A DNA stretch of 64,000 nt. It comes from Krasilnikoviella flava (GTDB taxonomy: Bacteria; Actinomycetota; Actinomycetes; Actinomycetales; Cellulomonadaceae). Both the position numbers and the translations under genes were made by a program. The notes under the pieces were generated by a model. That model saw nothing but the letters and a program-made list of their open reading frames with translations, did not search any database and was not told the origin of the DNA. How positions within the stretch are numbered: the stretch's first letter is position 1; each line of letters opens with the position of its first letter. Positions 18,377 through 26,992 of the stretch are shown here, one piece after another. The stretch lies in the NCBI RefSeq assembly GCF_900167525.1, contig NZ_FUZQ01000009.1:1-64000 (forward strand), written 5' to 3'.

Positions 18377-19209
18377 CTCCGCACGGCGAGCGGGGCGAAG
18401 ATCGCGACGACCACGGCGCAGCTCAGCAGCGCGATGCCGACCTGGCCGGTCACGCTGCCGGTGCCGGCGAGGTCGCGCACCGCGGTCACGAGGTGCGACA
18501 CCGGGTTGACGTTGACGAAGCCCTGCAGCCACCCGGGCATGGTGTCCACGCTGACGAACGCGTTGGACAGGAACGTCAGCGGGAAGAGCACCAGGAACGA
18601 GATGCCCTGCACCGACGACGCGGACCGGGCGACGACGCCGAGGAACGCGAAGATCCAGCTGAGCGACCAGGCGCAGACGATGACGAGCAGCCCCGCGAGG
18701 AGCACGCCGCTCACGCCGCCGCCCGGGCGCCAGCCCATGATCAGGCCCATGACGATGGTGAGGGTCGTCGCGATGAGGTAGCGGACGGTGTCCGCCACGA
18801 GGGCGCCGGCCAGCGGCGCGATGCGGGCGATGGGCAGGGACCGGAACCGGTCGAACACGCCCTTGTCCATGTCCTCGCGCAGCTGGGTGCCGGTGACCGC
18901 CGACGTCGTGATGACGGTCTGCACGAGGATGCCGGGGATGATGAGCGGGAGGTAGGCCTCGACGCTCCCGGCGATCGCGCCGCCGAAGATGTACGTGAAC
19001 ATCAGCGTGAAGATGATCGGCTGCACGGTGACGTCGATGAGCTGCTCCGGCGTCCGGCGGATCTTGATCAGGCCGCGGCGGGCCATGGCCAGCGAGTCGG
19101 CGACGCCCTGGCGGAGGGTGACGCGGTTGCGCAGGGTGCGTTCGGCACCGGGGACGATGCGCGTGCCCGGCGCCGGACGCGCGCTGGGGGCGGTGGTGAG
19201 CGTGGTCAT
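18358..19209 (-). CDS. ABC-2 type permease, DrrB family
   Basis: A 283-aa integral membrane protein with about six hydrophobic segments. FDRFRSLPIARIAPLAGALVAD and the late NPVSHLVTAVRDLA motif are typical of the daunorubicin-resistance DrrB/ABC-2 family. It pairs with the ATPase encoded just upstream; its ATG overlaps the ATPase stop (ATGA). Together they would export a hydrophobic compound or lipid; the substrate is unknown. The stop lies 19 bp inside the convergent SARP gene. Confidence 0.9.
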   Translation of the reverse strand: MTTLTTAPSARPAPGTRIVPGAERTLRNRVTLRQGVADSLAMARRGLIKIRRTPEQLIDVTVQPIIFTLMFTYIFGGAIAGSVEAYLPLIIPGILVQTVITTSAVTGTQLREDMDKGVFDRFRSLPIARIAPLAGALVADTVRYLIATTLTIVMGLIMGWRPGGGVSGVLLAGLLVIVCAWSLSWIFAFLGVVARSASSVQGISFLVLFPLTFLSNAFVSVDTMPGWLQGFVNVNPVSHLVTAVRDLAGTGSVTGQVGIALLSCAVVVAIFAPLAVRSYMKKA

Positions 19210-20198
19210 GCGGAGATCTCCTCGAGCTCGGGTGAGCCGGCAGCGGTGGCGGCCTGGTCGGTCGCGTCGTGGCCGGTCAGGGTCAGGAACACCTCGTCGA
19301 GGGTCGGCTTGTCCATCGACAGCCCGTCCAGGTCGACGCCGGCGCCGCGCAGGCGGACCAGGACGTCCGTGACGCGGGCCGGGTCGGCGACGGGCACGGT
19401 GAGCCGGCGGGCCTCGGGGGACGGGGTGGCGGCGACGCCGAGCACCTCCTGCACGGTCTCGAGCGCGGCCGGCAGGTGCTCGGGCTGCAGCAGGGTGAGC
19501 TGCAGGGACTGCTGGCCCACGGACGACTTGAGCTCGTCGCCGGTGCCCTCCGCGACGACCTGCCCGCGGTCGATGACCGCGATGCGGTCGGCGAGCTGGT
19601 CGGCCTCGTCGAGGTACTGCGTGGTGAGCAGCACGGTGGAGCCCGTCTCGACCAGGCGGCGGATGGTCTCCCACATCTGCGCGCGGGTGCGCGGGTCGAG
19701 GCCCGTGGTGGGCTCGTCGAGGAAGAGGAGCGGCGGCTGGGCGATGAGGCTCGCGGCGAGGTCGAGTCGACGGCGCATGCCGCCCGAGAAGTTCTTCAGC
19801 GGGCGCGCGGCGGCGTCGGTGAGGTGGAACTCCTCGAGCAGGTCACGGGTGCGGCGCGTCGCCGCGGCGCCCTTGAGGCCGTTGAGGCGGCAGAACAGCA
19901 GCAGGTTCTCGGTGGCGCTGAGCGTCTCGTCGACAGACGCGTACTGTCCCGTGACGCCGATGAGCTGCCGCACGACGAACGGCTCGCGCGCCACGTCGTG
20001 GCCGAAGACGGAGGCGCGCCCGGCGTCGGGGCGCAGGAGGGTCGCCAGCATGCGGATCGTGGTGGTCTTGCCCGCCCCGTTCGGGCCGAGGACCCCGTAG
20101 ACCGTGCCGGTGGCGACCTGGAGGTCGACGCCGTCCACGGCGCGGTTGTCGCCGAAGATCTTGACGAGGCCCTCGGCCTCGATCGCGGTGGTGGTCAT
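19206..20198 (-). CDS. ABC transporter ATP-binding protein, DrrA family
   Basis: A 330-aa ATPase with Walker A GPNGAGKTTT, signature FSGGMRRRL, Walker B LLFLDEPTTGLD and a C-terminal DrrA-type extension (DGLSMDKPTLDEVFLTLTG). ATG 20198 is preferred because AGGGTGG lies 7 nt upstream; an in-frame GTG at 20207 is the alternative. It forms an operon with the DrrB-like permease. The promoter region carries a SARP-like direct repeat, pointing to control by the adjacent regulator. Confidence 0.92.
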   Translation of the reverse strand: MTTTAIEAEGLVKIFGDNRAVDGVDLQVATGTVYGVLGPNGAGKTTTIRMLATLLRPDAGRASVFGHDVAREPFVVRQLIGVTGQYASVDETLSATENLLLFCRLNGLKGAAATRRTRDLLEEFHLTDAAARPLKNFSGGMRRRLDLAASLIAQPPLLFLDEPTTGLDPRTRAQMWETIRRLVETGSTVLLTTQYLDEADQLADRIAVIDRGQVVAEGTGDELKSSVGQQSLQLTLLQPEHLPAALETVQEVLGVAATPSPEARRLTVPVADPARVTDVLVRLRGAGVDLDGLSMDKPTLDEVFLTLTGHDATDQAATAAGSPELEEISA

Positions 20199-20233
20199 GG
20201 CACCCACCCTGCGCGGCGGCGCTCGCAGCCTGC

Positions 20234-20251
20234 TGTCACGCCGCTGTCACG
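20234..20251 (-). promoter_or_regulatory. Direct heptamer repeat, candidate SARP operator
   Basis: On the minus strand CGTGACA occurs twice, separated by gcgg (20251-20245 and 20240-20234), an 11-bp period. SARP proteins are known to bind heptamer direct repeats with 4-bp spacers next to the -10 region. The site begins 36 bp upstream of the DrrA-like ATG. Assignment to the adjacent SARP is inference. Confidence 0.5.
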
Positions 20252-20275
20252 CGCTCGCGCACCGCAGTCAGCGGC

Positions 20276-21004
20276 CTACGGGACGTCCCGGGGCAGGGCG
20301 GCCACCCGCCGCCTGACCGCCTCGACGTGCGCGGTCGCGGCGGGGAGGACCGTGTCGTCGACGGACGCGACGGCGACGATCCCGAGGGAGTTGACCAGGA
20401 ACGTCCCGACGAAGCCGCCCAGGTCGTCGAGGCGCACCGAGGCGGCCCGCGACGGCGTCGTCTCCGCGACCAGCGCGAGGCCGGTGCCGCGCAGGTGCGG
20501 TGCGGCCGGCCAGATCACCTGGCCGTCAGGCTCGACGAAGCCGATGTTGGCGATCGACGACTCGGCGACGATCCCGCCGGGGCCGGTGAGCAGCGCGTCG
20601 TCGTAGCCCTCGCGGGCCGCGACGCGCGCCCATTGCGCCTGCGCGAAGCCGCCCAGGTGCTTGAGGTGCGCGAACGGGCGCAGGTACGGCACGGAGCGCA
20701 GGCGCTGAGGGCGGGTGGGCGGCTGGCGGGGCTCGGCGACCTGGACGGCGACGTGATCGGCGTCGCGCAGGACGACGCGGACGGAGGCGTCGGTCTGCCC
20801 GGCGAGCGCGTGCCGCACGAGCCGGCGGACGCGGTCGCCGTCGAGCGGCACGCCGAAGATCTCGCGGTGGGCGGCGTCCAGCCGTCCCAGGTGGTGCGCC
20901 AGGCCCTGCACCCCGCCGCCGCGCACCTGCATGGCGGTGAAGTGACCGTCCGTGGAGGCGACCTGCGCGGCCGTGGCCGGGCGTCCGTCGACCTCGATGC
21001 GCAC
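20276..21004 (-). CDS. Class IV PLP-dependent aminotransferase / aminodeoxychorismate lyase-like
   Basis: A 242-aa class IV aminotransferase-fold protein. The likely PLP lysine is in FAHLKHLGGFAQAQ, and YDDALLTGPGGIVAESSIANIGFV is the conserved block after it, with a later LRGTGLAL segment. Size and motifs fit 4-amino-4-deoxychorismate lyase (PabC) or a small branched-chain or D-amino-acid aminotransferase; no pabAB gene is nearby to decide. GTG 21004 begins 8 bp after the ctaA stop, so it is probably co-transcribed with ctaA. Confidence 0.8.
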   Translation of the reverse strand: MRIEVDGRPATAAQVASTDGHFTAMQVRGGGVQGLAHHLGRLDAAHREIFGVPLDGDRVRRLVRHALAGQTDASVRVVLRDADHVAVQVAEPRQPPTRPQRLRSVPYLRPFAHLKHLGGFAQAQWARVAAREGYDDALLTGPGGIVAESSIANIGFVEPDGQVIWPAAPHLRGTGLALVAETTPSRAASVRLDDLGGFVGTFLVNSLGIVAVASVDDTVLPAATAHVEAVRRRVAALPRDVP

Positions 21005-21012
21005 CGGGGGCC

Positions 21013-21987
21013 TCAGGCGCGGGTGCGCAGCCGCAGGACGGCGTTCGCCGTGGCCCAGGTGAGGCAGCCGGCGCCCACCAGGTGGATGCCCACGAGGAGC
21101 TCGGGGAGGCCCGTGAAGTACTGGACGTACCCGATGAGCCCCTGCGCCAGCGTCACCGCGAGCAGCAGCCACGCCGCCTTGCGCGCCGTCGCCACCAGCG
21201 GGCCGGCCGACGCACGGTGCAGCAGCACGAGCAGCACCACGAGGGTGATCGTGAACAGCCAGACGGTGCCGGAGTGGGCGCGCGTGACCGTCAGCGGGTC
21301 GAGGGCCAGCCGGTAGCCGACCTCGGTGTCGCCGGAGTGCGGGCCGGAGCCCGTGACGAGCACGCCGAGCGTGACGACGGGGATCAGGAGCAGCCCGAGG
21401 AGGGCGCCCACGGTGGCGACGCCGCGCCCGGCGATCCGCTCCGGGGGCGCGTCGCCCTCGCCGTGCCGGTGCAGCAGGTAGGCGCTGAACCACACGAGCG
21501 CGGCGGAGACGCCGAAGTGCAGCGAGACCCAGCCCGGGCTCAGGTGCAGCAGCACCACGACGCCCCCGATGACCGCCTGCGCGATCACGCCCGCCAGGGG
21601 CACGACGCCGAGGGCCCGGTACGACCGGGGCCGCCTCCGGTCGGTCACGACGAGCAGGAGGACCAGCAGGCCGACGATGCCGAGCACGAACGCCAGGGTG
21701 CGGTTGCCGAACTCGATGTACGGGTGGATGGTCGACGCCTGGTGGAACGCTGGCGTGAACTGTCCGGGCTCGCAGTTCGGCCAGGTCGAGCAGCCGAGGC
21801 CGGAGTCGGTCAGGCGCACCGCGCCGCCGGTGCCGATGATGAGGATCTGGCCGATGACGTTCGCGAGCAGCACGCCGCGGGTCCAGGAACGGAACCGGGC
21901 AAGGCGGTCGGGAGATCCGGCGCGGTCGGACGTGGCGCCCGACCCGGCCTCGGAGGCAGGGCGCACGGCAGGGCTCGACGAGGTCAC
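21013..21987 (-). CDS. ctaA: Heme A synthase (COX15/CtaA family)
   Basis: A 324-aa membrane protein with about eight helices that oxidises heme O to heme A for the aa3 cytochrome oxidase. Diagnostic features are TGGAVRLTDSGLGCSTWPNCEPG, IHPYIEFGNRTLAFVLG with its heme-ligand His, and later His residues in VSLHFG, RAHSG and GIHLVGA. The N-terminal ~30 residues are Ser/Ala-rich and cytoplasmic. GTG 21987 has no Shine-Dalgarno, but a TAGCGT box lies 6 nt upstream. SURF1, another oxidase assembly factor, is encoded at 43197-44153. Confidence 0.95.
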   Translation of the reverse strand: MTSSSPAVRPASEAGSGATSDRAGSPDRLARFRSWTRGVLLANVIGQILIIGTGGAVRLTDSGLGCSTWPNCEPGQFTPAFHQASTIHPYIEFGNRTLAFVLGIVGLLVLLLVVTDRRRPRSYRALGVVPLAGVIAQAVIGGVVVLLHLSPGWVSLHFGVSAALVWFSAYLLHRHGEGDAPPERIAGRGVATVGALLGLLLIPVVTLGVLVTGSGPHSGDTEVGYRLALDPLTVTRAHSGTVWLFTITLVVLLVLLHRASAGPLVATARKAAWLLLAVTLAQGLIGYVQYFTGLPELLVGIHLVGAGCLTWATANAVLRLRTRA

Positions 21988-21993
21988 GGGTCC

Positions 21994-21999
21994 ACGCTA
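21994..21999 (-). promoter_or_regulatory. Candidate leaderless -10 box of ctaA (TAGCGT)
   Basis: On the minus strand TAGCGT ends 6 nt before the ctaA GTG, with no ribosome binding site between. Confidence 0.5.
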
Positions 22000-22081
22000 T
22001 CGCCCCGGCGCGGGCGCTCCGGGCGCCTCCGAGGCCTCCGCGGTGTGACCTTGACCCGGGTGGGGTCCGGTCCCGCGCCGG

Positions 22082-22864
22082 TCACTGCCAGCGGAAGAAG
22101 CGGGCCGCGGCCCACGCGAGCAGCGCGGTCCACGCGGCGAGCACCGCGAGCGCGAGCGGGGGGACCCCGGTGCCCAGCAGGGCCCCGCGCATCGCCTCGC
22201 CGAGCGCGCCCGACGGCAGGAACGTCGCGAGGTGCTCGAGCGGTCCCGGCAGCTGCTCCGGCGGCACCAGCAGCCCGCCGCCCACGACCAGGAGCACCAG
22301 CACGAGGTTGGCGAGCGCGAGCACGCCTTCGGCGCGCAGCGTCCCCGCCAGCAGGAGCGCGAGCGCGGTGAAGCAGGCCGTGCCGAGCAGCCCCACGCCC
22401 GCGGCCGCGAGGACCCCGCCCGGCGCGGGCTGCCAGCCCAGCGCGAGGGCCACCGCGCCGATGACGACGACCTGCACCAGCTCGACCGCCAGGACGCCCA
22501 GCAGCTTGCCGGCGAGCAGCCCGCCGCGGCCGAGCGGCGTCGTCGCCAGCAGCCGCAGCACGCCGTTGCGGCGGTCGAAGGCCGTGGCGATCGCCTGGGA
22601 GGTGAACGCCGTGGAGACGCAGGCGAGCGCGAGCACGCCCGGGGTCACGAAGTCGATGCGCGCCAGGCCGCCGGTGTCGATCTCGACCACGCTGGTGCGC
22701 GTCAGGCCGATCAGCACCAGCACCGGGAGCACGATCGTGACGAGCAGCTGCTCGCCGTTGCGCAGCACGGCCCGCGTCTCGAAGCCGGTCTGGGCCAGCA
22801 CGCGCCGCCACGCGGGCGCGGCGGTGCCCGGGGCGCTTGGCGCGGGAGGGGTCGTCGTGGTCAT
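22082..22864 (-). CDS. ABC-2 type permease
   Basis: A 260-aa membrane protein with about six hydrophobic helices, e.g. LLVTIVLPVLVLIGL and the Leu/Val/Gly-rich pair near residues 135-200. It is the permease half of a two-gene exporter; its ATG overlaps the ATPase stop (ATGA). Similar pairs stand directly upstream of ctaA and near sufR in many actinobacteria, but the exported substrate is not known. Confidence 0.88.
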   Translation of the reverse strand: MTTTTPPAPSAPGTAAPAWRRVLAQTGFETRAVLRNGEQLLVTIVLPVLVLIGLTRTSVVEIDTGGLARIDFVTPGVLALACVSTAFTSQAIATAFDRRNGVLRLLATTPLGRGGLLAGKLLGVLAVELVQVVVIGAVALALGWQPAPGGVLAAAGVGLLGTACFTALALLLAGTLRAEGVLALANLVLVLLVVGGGLLVPPEQLPGPLEHLATFLPSGALGEAMRGALLGTGVPPLALAVLAAWTALLAWAAARFFRWQ

Positions 22865-23871
22865 CGCAGGTGCCGTCCCGTCAGGTCGAGGAAGACGTCC
22901 TCCAGCGTGCGCCGCCCCACGGTGAGGCGGCTGGCGAGGACGTCGTGGTCGGCGAGCCACGCGGTGAGCGCGGCCAGGGCGCGCGGGCCGGCGGGGCCCG
23001 TGCCGACGTACGAGCCACGCTGCGGCTCGGTCACCAGCCACGCGCCGGTGGTGCCCGGCGTCGCGGCGTCGAGCGCGGCGGCCACGGCGGTGACGTCGAG
23101 GCCGGCGGCGGCGTCGAAGCGCAGCGTGCGGTCGTCCTGCGCGTCGGGGAAGAGGAGGTCGGGGACGCTGCCGCTGGCGATGACCCGGCCGTGGTCGACG
23201 ACGTGCACCCGGTCGGCCAGGTCCTCCGCCTCGTCCATGAGGTGCGTGGTCAGGACGACGGCGGCGCCCTCGTCCCGCAGCTCGCGCACGAGGTCCCACA
23301 CGGCGTGCCGGCTCTGCGGGTCCATCCCCGCGCTCGGCTCGTCGAGGAAGACCACCTCGGGCCGCCCCACGACGGCCGCCGCGAGGGACAGCCGCTGACG
23401 CTGGCCGCCCGACAGGCGGCGCACCGTGGTCCGTGCGAAGGAGCCGATGCCGAGGCGCTCGCCGAGCTCGCCGAGGTCGCGCGGCGCCGCATACATGGCG
23501 GCGACGTGGCGCAGCACCTCGCCCGCGCGGGCGCCGGTGGGCAGCCCGCCGTCCTGCAGCATGACGCCGACCCGGGGGCGGAGGGCTCGCGCGTCGGCCA
23601 CGGGGTCGAGACCGAGGACACGCACCGTCCCGCCGTCGGGGGTGCGCAGGCCCTCGCAGCACTCCACGGTGGTGGTCTTGCCCGCCCCGTTCGGCCCGAG
23701 GACGGCGGTCACCGCCCCGGCGTCGGCGACGAGGTCGAGGCCTGCGACGACGTCGCGTCCGTCGTAGCGTTTGACCAGGCCCTGCACGTGGACGGCGGCG
23801 CGGGCGGCCTCGGCGGGACGGAGGGGCGCGGCGGCGCCGTCCGCGCCCGATGGCGCGATCGAGGTGGGCAC
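22861..23871 (-). CDS. ABC transporter ATP-binding protein
   Basis: A 336-aa ATPase with Walker A LGPNGAGKTTT, signature LSGGQRQRL, Walker B VVFLDEPSAGMDPQ and the switch His in TTHLMDEAEDLAD. It works with the permease encoded downstream. The N-terminal ~25 residues are Ala/Pro-rich and precede the conserved VHVQGLVKRYDG start, so an internal start is possible. GTG 23871 is supported by a TAGAAT box 6 nt upstream. It is divergent from the HdeD-like gene. Confidence 0.92.
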   Translation of the reverse strand: MPTSIAPSGADGAAAPLRPAEAARAAVHVQGLVKRYDGRDVVAGLDLVADAGAVTAVLGPNGAGKTTTVECCEGLRTPDGGTVRVLGLDPVADARALRPRVGVMLQDGGLPTGARAGEVLRHVAAMYAAPRDLGELGERLGIGSFARTTVRRLSGGQRQRLSLAAAVVGRPEVVFLDEPSAGMDPQSRHAVWDLVRELRDEGAAVVLTTHLMDEAEDLADRVHVVDHGRVIASGSVPDLLFPDAQDDRTLRFDAAAGLDVTAVAAALDAATPGTTGAWLVTEPQRGSYVGTGPAGPRALAALTAWLADHDVLASRLTVGRRTLEDVFLDLTGRHLR

Positions 23872-23877
23872 CGGAAG

Positions 23878-23883
23878 ATTCTA
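23878..23883 (-). promoter_or_regulatory. Candidate leaderless -10 box of the ABC exporter operon (TAGAAT)
   Basis: On the minus strand TAGAAT ends 6 nt before the GTG at 23871. It is one of the best matches to the TANNNT consensus in the window. Confidence 0.55.
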
Positions 23884-23940
23884 CGGAAGTCGCCCGACCG
23901 GGCGGCGCACGGTTCGCACGACCGGAGGAGCACGACGGAC

Positions 23941-24579
23941 ATGACCTTCTACGCGTTCACCCCGCCGCAGGACGTCGCCGCCCTGGCCCGGCGCCTGTGG
24001 TACTGGCCGGTGATTCGCGGCGTGCTGGCGGTCCTCTTCGGCCTGCTGGCCGTCTTCCTGCCGGACAAGACGCCGACCCTGCTCGTCCAGGTCTTCGGGG
24101 TGTTCGTGCTGGTCGACGGCCTGGTGAGCATCATCGACGGGGTCCGTCGACGCGGCACCTCTGCAGGGTCCGTGAACACCGGCGTCGGGATCGTCGCGCT
24201 GGTGTTCGGGGCCCTCCTGCTGCTCCTGCCGAAGGTGTTCCTCGGCGTCGTGCTGATCCTCGTGGCCATCTGGGCTCTGATCTTCGGTCTGCTGCAGCTG
24301 TTCGTCGTCCCGGCGATGCGCCGGCGCGGCGGGGCGTCGTGGGTGTGGAACCTGCTCGCGGGCCTGCTGCTGGTAGCGCTCGCGGTGGTGTGCTTCGTCA
24401 ACCCCTCCGACGCGATCGTGGGCCTGTCCATCGTGATCGGCGTGTTCGCGGTGATCATCGGGATCGTGATGATCGCCCTAGGGATCAAGCTGCGGCAGCT
24501 CGGGCAGCAGACCCCGGGCGGAGGAGCGGTCGGCGGCCCGGGCGAGGTCATCGAGGGGCGGATCGTCGCCGACGAGTGA
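23941..24579 (+). CDS. HdeD/DUF308 family membrane protein
   Basis: A 212-aa protein with six hydrophobic helices in three similar hairpins, the pattern of DUF308/HdeD proteins. FGLLAVFLPDKTPTLLVQVFGVFVLVDG and FGALLLLLPKVFLGVVLILVAIWALIFG show the internal repeat. HdeD in E. coli is linked to acid resistance, but actinobacterial members have no settled role. ATG 23941 has GGAGGAG 10 nt upstream. It is divergent from the ABC ATPase gene and precedes the suf operon. Confidence 0.88.
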   Translation: MTFYAFTPPQDVAALARRLWYWPVIRGVLAVLFGLLAVFLPDKTPTLLVQVFGVFVLVDGLVSIIDGVRRRGTSAGSVNTGVGIVALVFGALLLLLPKVFLGVVLILVAIWALIFGLLQLFVVPAMRRRGGASWVWNLLAGLLLVALAVVCFVNPSDAIVGLSIVIGVFAVIIGIVMIALGIKLRQLGQQTPGGGAVGGPGEVIEGRIVADE

Positions 24580-24615
24580 CGTTCGCGACATCCGGGGCCC
24601 GACCACCCTCCGGTG

Positions 24616-24658
24616 AGGCATGCCTTGCTTGACATCCTGGATTACGCAACAAGGATGT
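24616..24658 (+). promoter_or_regulatory. Promoter/operator region of the suf operon
   Basis: A TTGACA -35 hexamer at 24629-24634 is followed 16 bp later by AAGGAT (24651-24656) as a -10 candidate. The perfect palindrome AGGCATGCCT sits at 24616-24625, and an inverted repeat ACATCCT (24632-24638) / AGGATGT (24652-24658) overlaps both promoter elements. The second repeat is well placed for repression by SufR; the first could bind the same or another regulator. Confidence 0.5.
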
Positions 24659-24746
24659 TACCTATATCGACGTCGTCGCCCGTGGTTGAGGTCTGCAGCT
24701 GAGGCCTCTCCCGGGTGGTCCACGAGCCGTATGGGGGGATGAGCGC

Positions 24747-25532
24747 ATGCCGACGAGCACGACCGACCGCACGGCCGCACGCATCGACCCCCGCGTCCTG
24801 GACGACGCCCCCGAGGCCGACGGCACTACCCGCCGCCGCGTCCTCGAGCTGGTGGCGGGCGAGGGGCCGGTGACCGCCGGCGAGCTCGCCGACCGGCTCG
24901 GCCTCACCTCCGCCGCCGTGCGCCGTCACCTGGCCTGCCTCGAGGAGGACGGCACCATCGCGGTGCACGACGCCGGCCCGTCGTCCGGCCGTCGGGGCCG
25001 CCCTGCACGCCGCTACGTCGTCAGCGCGCACGGCCAGTCCGACCTCGCGGGCGGGTACTCCGAGCTCGCGGCGCAGGTCATGCGATACCTGCGCGAGACG
25101 GGCGGCAGCGACGCCGTGGCGCGGTTCGCGGCCGACCGGTACGACGCCGTGGTCGCGCGGTTCGCCCCGCGACTCACGGCCACCGACCCCCAGGAGCGCG
25201 CGCAGCAGCTCGCCGGCCTGCTCTCGGCCGACGGCTACGCCGCCTCGGTCCGCCCGGTCTCCGGCCCGCTCCTGCCCACCGTCCAGCTGTGTCAGGGCCA
25301 CTGCCCGGTGCAGCACGTCGCCGAGGAGTTCGGCGAGCTGTGCGAGGCCGAGGCCCGCGCGTTCTCCGAGCTGCTCGGCACCCACGTCCAACGCCTGGCC
25401 ACGATCGCGGGCGGCGCGCACGCCTGCGTCACGAACGTCCCGATCGTCGCGACGCCGGCCTCGCAGACCCCCTCCACGAACCTCCCCACCCCGGCCCACC
25501 GCACCCGCGGCACGCAGGAAGGAACACGATGA
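24747..25532 (+). CDS. sufR: SufR-type Fe-S cluster transcriptional repressor
   Basis: A 261-aa regulator with an N-terminal DeoR/ArsR-like winged helix (residues ~27-80, [28 protein letters not shown]) and a C-terminal Fe-S domain. Conserved cysteines are in [22 protein letters not shown] and [10 protein letters not shown], the ligands expected for a [4Fe-4S] cluster. When clusters are sufficient SufR represses suf genes. It is first in the operon, as in other actinobacteria, and overlaps sufB (ATGA). About 30 Pro/Thr-rich residues follow the conserved domain. Confidence 0.93.
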   Translation: MPTSTTDRTAARIDPRVLDDAPEADGTTRRRVLELVAGEGPVTAGELADRLGLTSAAVRRHLACLEEDGTIAVHDAGPSSGRRGRPARRYVVSAHGQSDLAGGYSELAAQVMRYLRETGGSDAVARFAADRYDAVVARFAPRLTATDPQERAQQLAGLLSADGYAASVRPVSGPLLPTVQLCQGHCPVQHVAEEFGELCEAEARAFSELLGTHVQRLATIAGGAHACVTNVPIVATPASQTPSTNLPTPAHRTRGTQEGTR

Positions 25533-26992
25533 GCGCTCCCACCCAGGACGCCGCCCAGGCGGCTTCGGCACAGGGCACCGAGAAGCGGTCCGATGACGAG
25601 ATCATCGACTCGATCGGCGCGTACCAGTTCGGCTGGCGCGACAGCGACGCCGCCGGCGAGGCCGCCAAGCGCGGTCTGAACGAGGACGTCGTCAAGAACA
25701 TCTCGGCGCTGAAGGACGAGCCCGAGTGGATGGCGAAGTTCCGTCTCAAGGCGCTGCGGCTGTTCGGGAAGAAGCCGATGCCGAACTGGGGCGCCGACCT
25801 CACGGGGATCGACTTCGACCGGATCAAGTACTTCGTGCGCTCCACGGAGAAGCAGGCCGCCAGCTGGGAGGACCTGCCCGAGGACATCAAGGAGACCTAC
25901 GACAAGCTCGGCATCCCCGAGGCGGAGAAGCAGCGCCTCGTGGCCGGCGTCGCCGCGCAGTACGAGTCCGAGGTCGTCTACCACCAGATCAACGAGGAGC
26001 TCGAGAAGCAGGGTGTCATCTTCCTCGACACCGATACCGCGCTGCGCGAGCACCCCGAGCTGTTCCAGGAGTACTTCGGCACCGTCATCCCGTCGGGCGA
26101 CAACAAGTTCGCGGCGCTGAACTCCGCCGTGTGGTCGGGCGGGTCGTTCGTCTACGTGCCGCCGGGCGTGCACGTCGAGATCCCGCTGCAGGCCTACTTC
26201 CGCATCAACACGGAGAACATGGGCCAGTTCGAGCGGACGCTGATCATCGCGGACGAGGGCTCCTACGTGCACTACGTCGAGGGCTGCACCGCGCCGATCT
26301 ACTCGAGCGACTCGCTGCACTCCGCGGTCGTCGAGATCGTCGTGAAGAAGAACGCCCGCGTGCGGTACACGACCATCCAGAACTGGTCGAACAACGTGTA
26401 CAACCTGGTGACCAAGCGCGCCACGGCCGCCGAGGGCGCCACCATGGAGTGGGTCGACGGCAACATCGGCTCCAAGGTGACGATGAAGTACCCGGCGATC
26501 TACCTGCTGGGCGAGCACGCCCGCGGCGAGACGCTGTCCATCGCCTTCGCGGGCGAGGGCCAGCACCAGGACGCCGGCTGCAAGATGGTGCACGCCGCGC
26601 CCCGCACGTCGTCGTCGATCGTGAGCAAGTCCGTCGCCCGCGGCGGCGGCCGCACGTCGTACCGCGGCCTGGTGCAGGTGCTCGAGGGCGCCAAGCACTC
26701 CGCCTCGACGGTGCTGTGCGACGCGCTGCTCGTCGACCAGATCTCCCGGTCCGACACCTACCCGTACGTCGACGTCCGCGAGGACGACGTGTCCATGGGG
26801 CACGAGGCGACGGTCTCGCGGGTGAGCGAGGACCAGCTGTTCTACCTCATGTCCCGAGGCATGGAGGAGACCGAGGCGATGGCCATGATCGTGCGCGGGT
26901 TCGTCGAGCCCATCGCGCGCGAGCTGCCCATGGAGTACGCGCTCGAGCTCAACCGCCTCATCGAGCTGCAGATGGAAGGGTCCGTCGGCTAA
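25529..26992 (+). CDS. sufB: Fe-S cluster assembly scaffold SufB
   Basis: A 487-aa scaffold subunit of the SufBCD complex, where clusters are assembled. Conserved segments include [31 protein letters not shown] and [14 protein letters not shown], with [17 protein letters not shown] in the beta-helix core. The length is normal and there is no intein, unlike mycobacterial SufB. ATG 25529 has AAGGAA upstream and overlaps the sufR stop. Confidence 0.97.
   Translation: MSAPTQDAAQAASAQGTEKRSDDEIIDSIGAYQFGWRDSDAAGEAAKRGLNEDVVKNISALKDEPEWMAKFRLKALRLFGKKPMPNWGADLTGIDFDRIKYFVRSTEKQAASWEDLPEDIKETYDKLGIPEAEKQRLVAGVAAQYESEVVYHQINEELEKQGVIFLDTDTALREHPELFQEYFGTVIPSGDNKFAALNSAVWSGGSFVYVPPGVHVEIPLQAYFRINTENMGQFERTLIIADEGSYVHYVEGCTAPIYSSDSLHSAVVEIVVKKNARVRYTTIQNWSNNVYNLVTKRATAAEGATMEWVDGNIGSKVTMKYPAIYLLGEHARGETLSIAFAGEGQHQDAGCKMVHAAPRTSSSIVSKSVARGGGRTSYRGLVQVLEGAKHSASTVLCDALLVDQISRSDTYPYVDVREDDVSMGHEATVSRVSEDQLFYLMSRGMEETEAMAMIVRGFVEPIARELPMEYALELNRLIELQMEGSVG

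Noticed and set aside
14636-18532. A 1298-codon minus-strand open frame
   Set aside because: Antisense to the NUDIX and SARP genes, with low-complexity Arg/Gly/His composition and no recognisable motif.
25529-26992. Intein in SufB
   Set aside because: The protein has normal length and uninterrupted family motifs.
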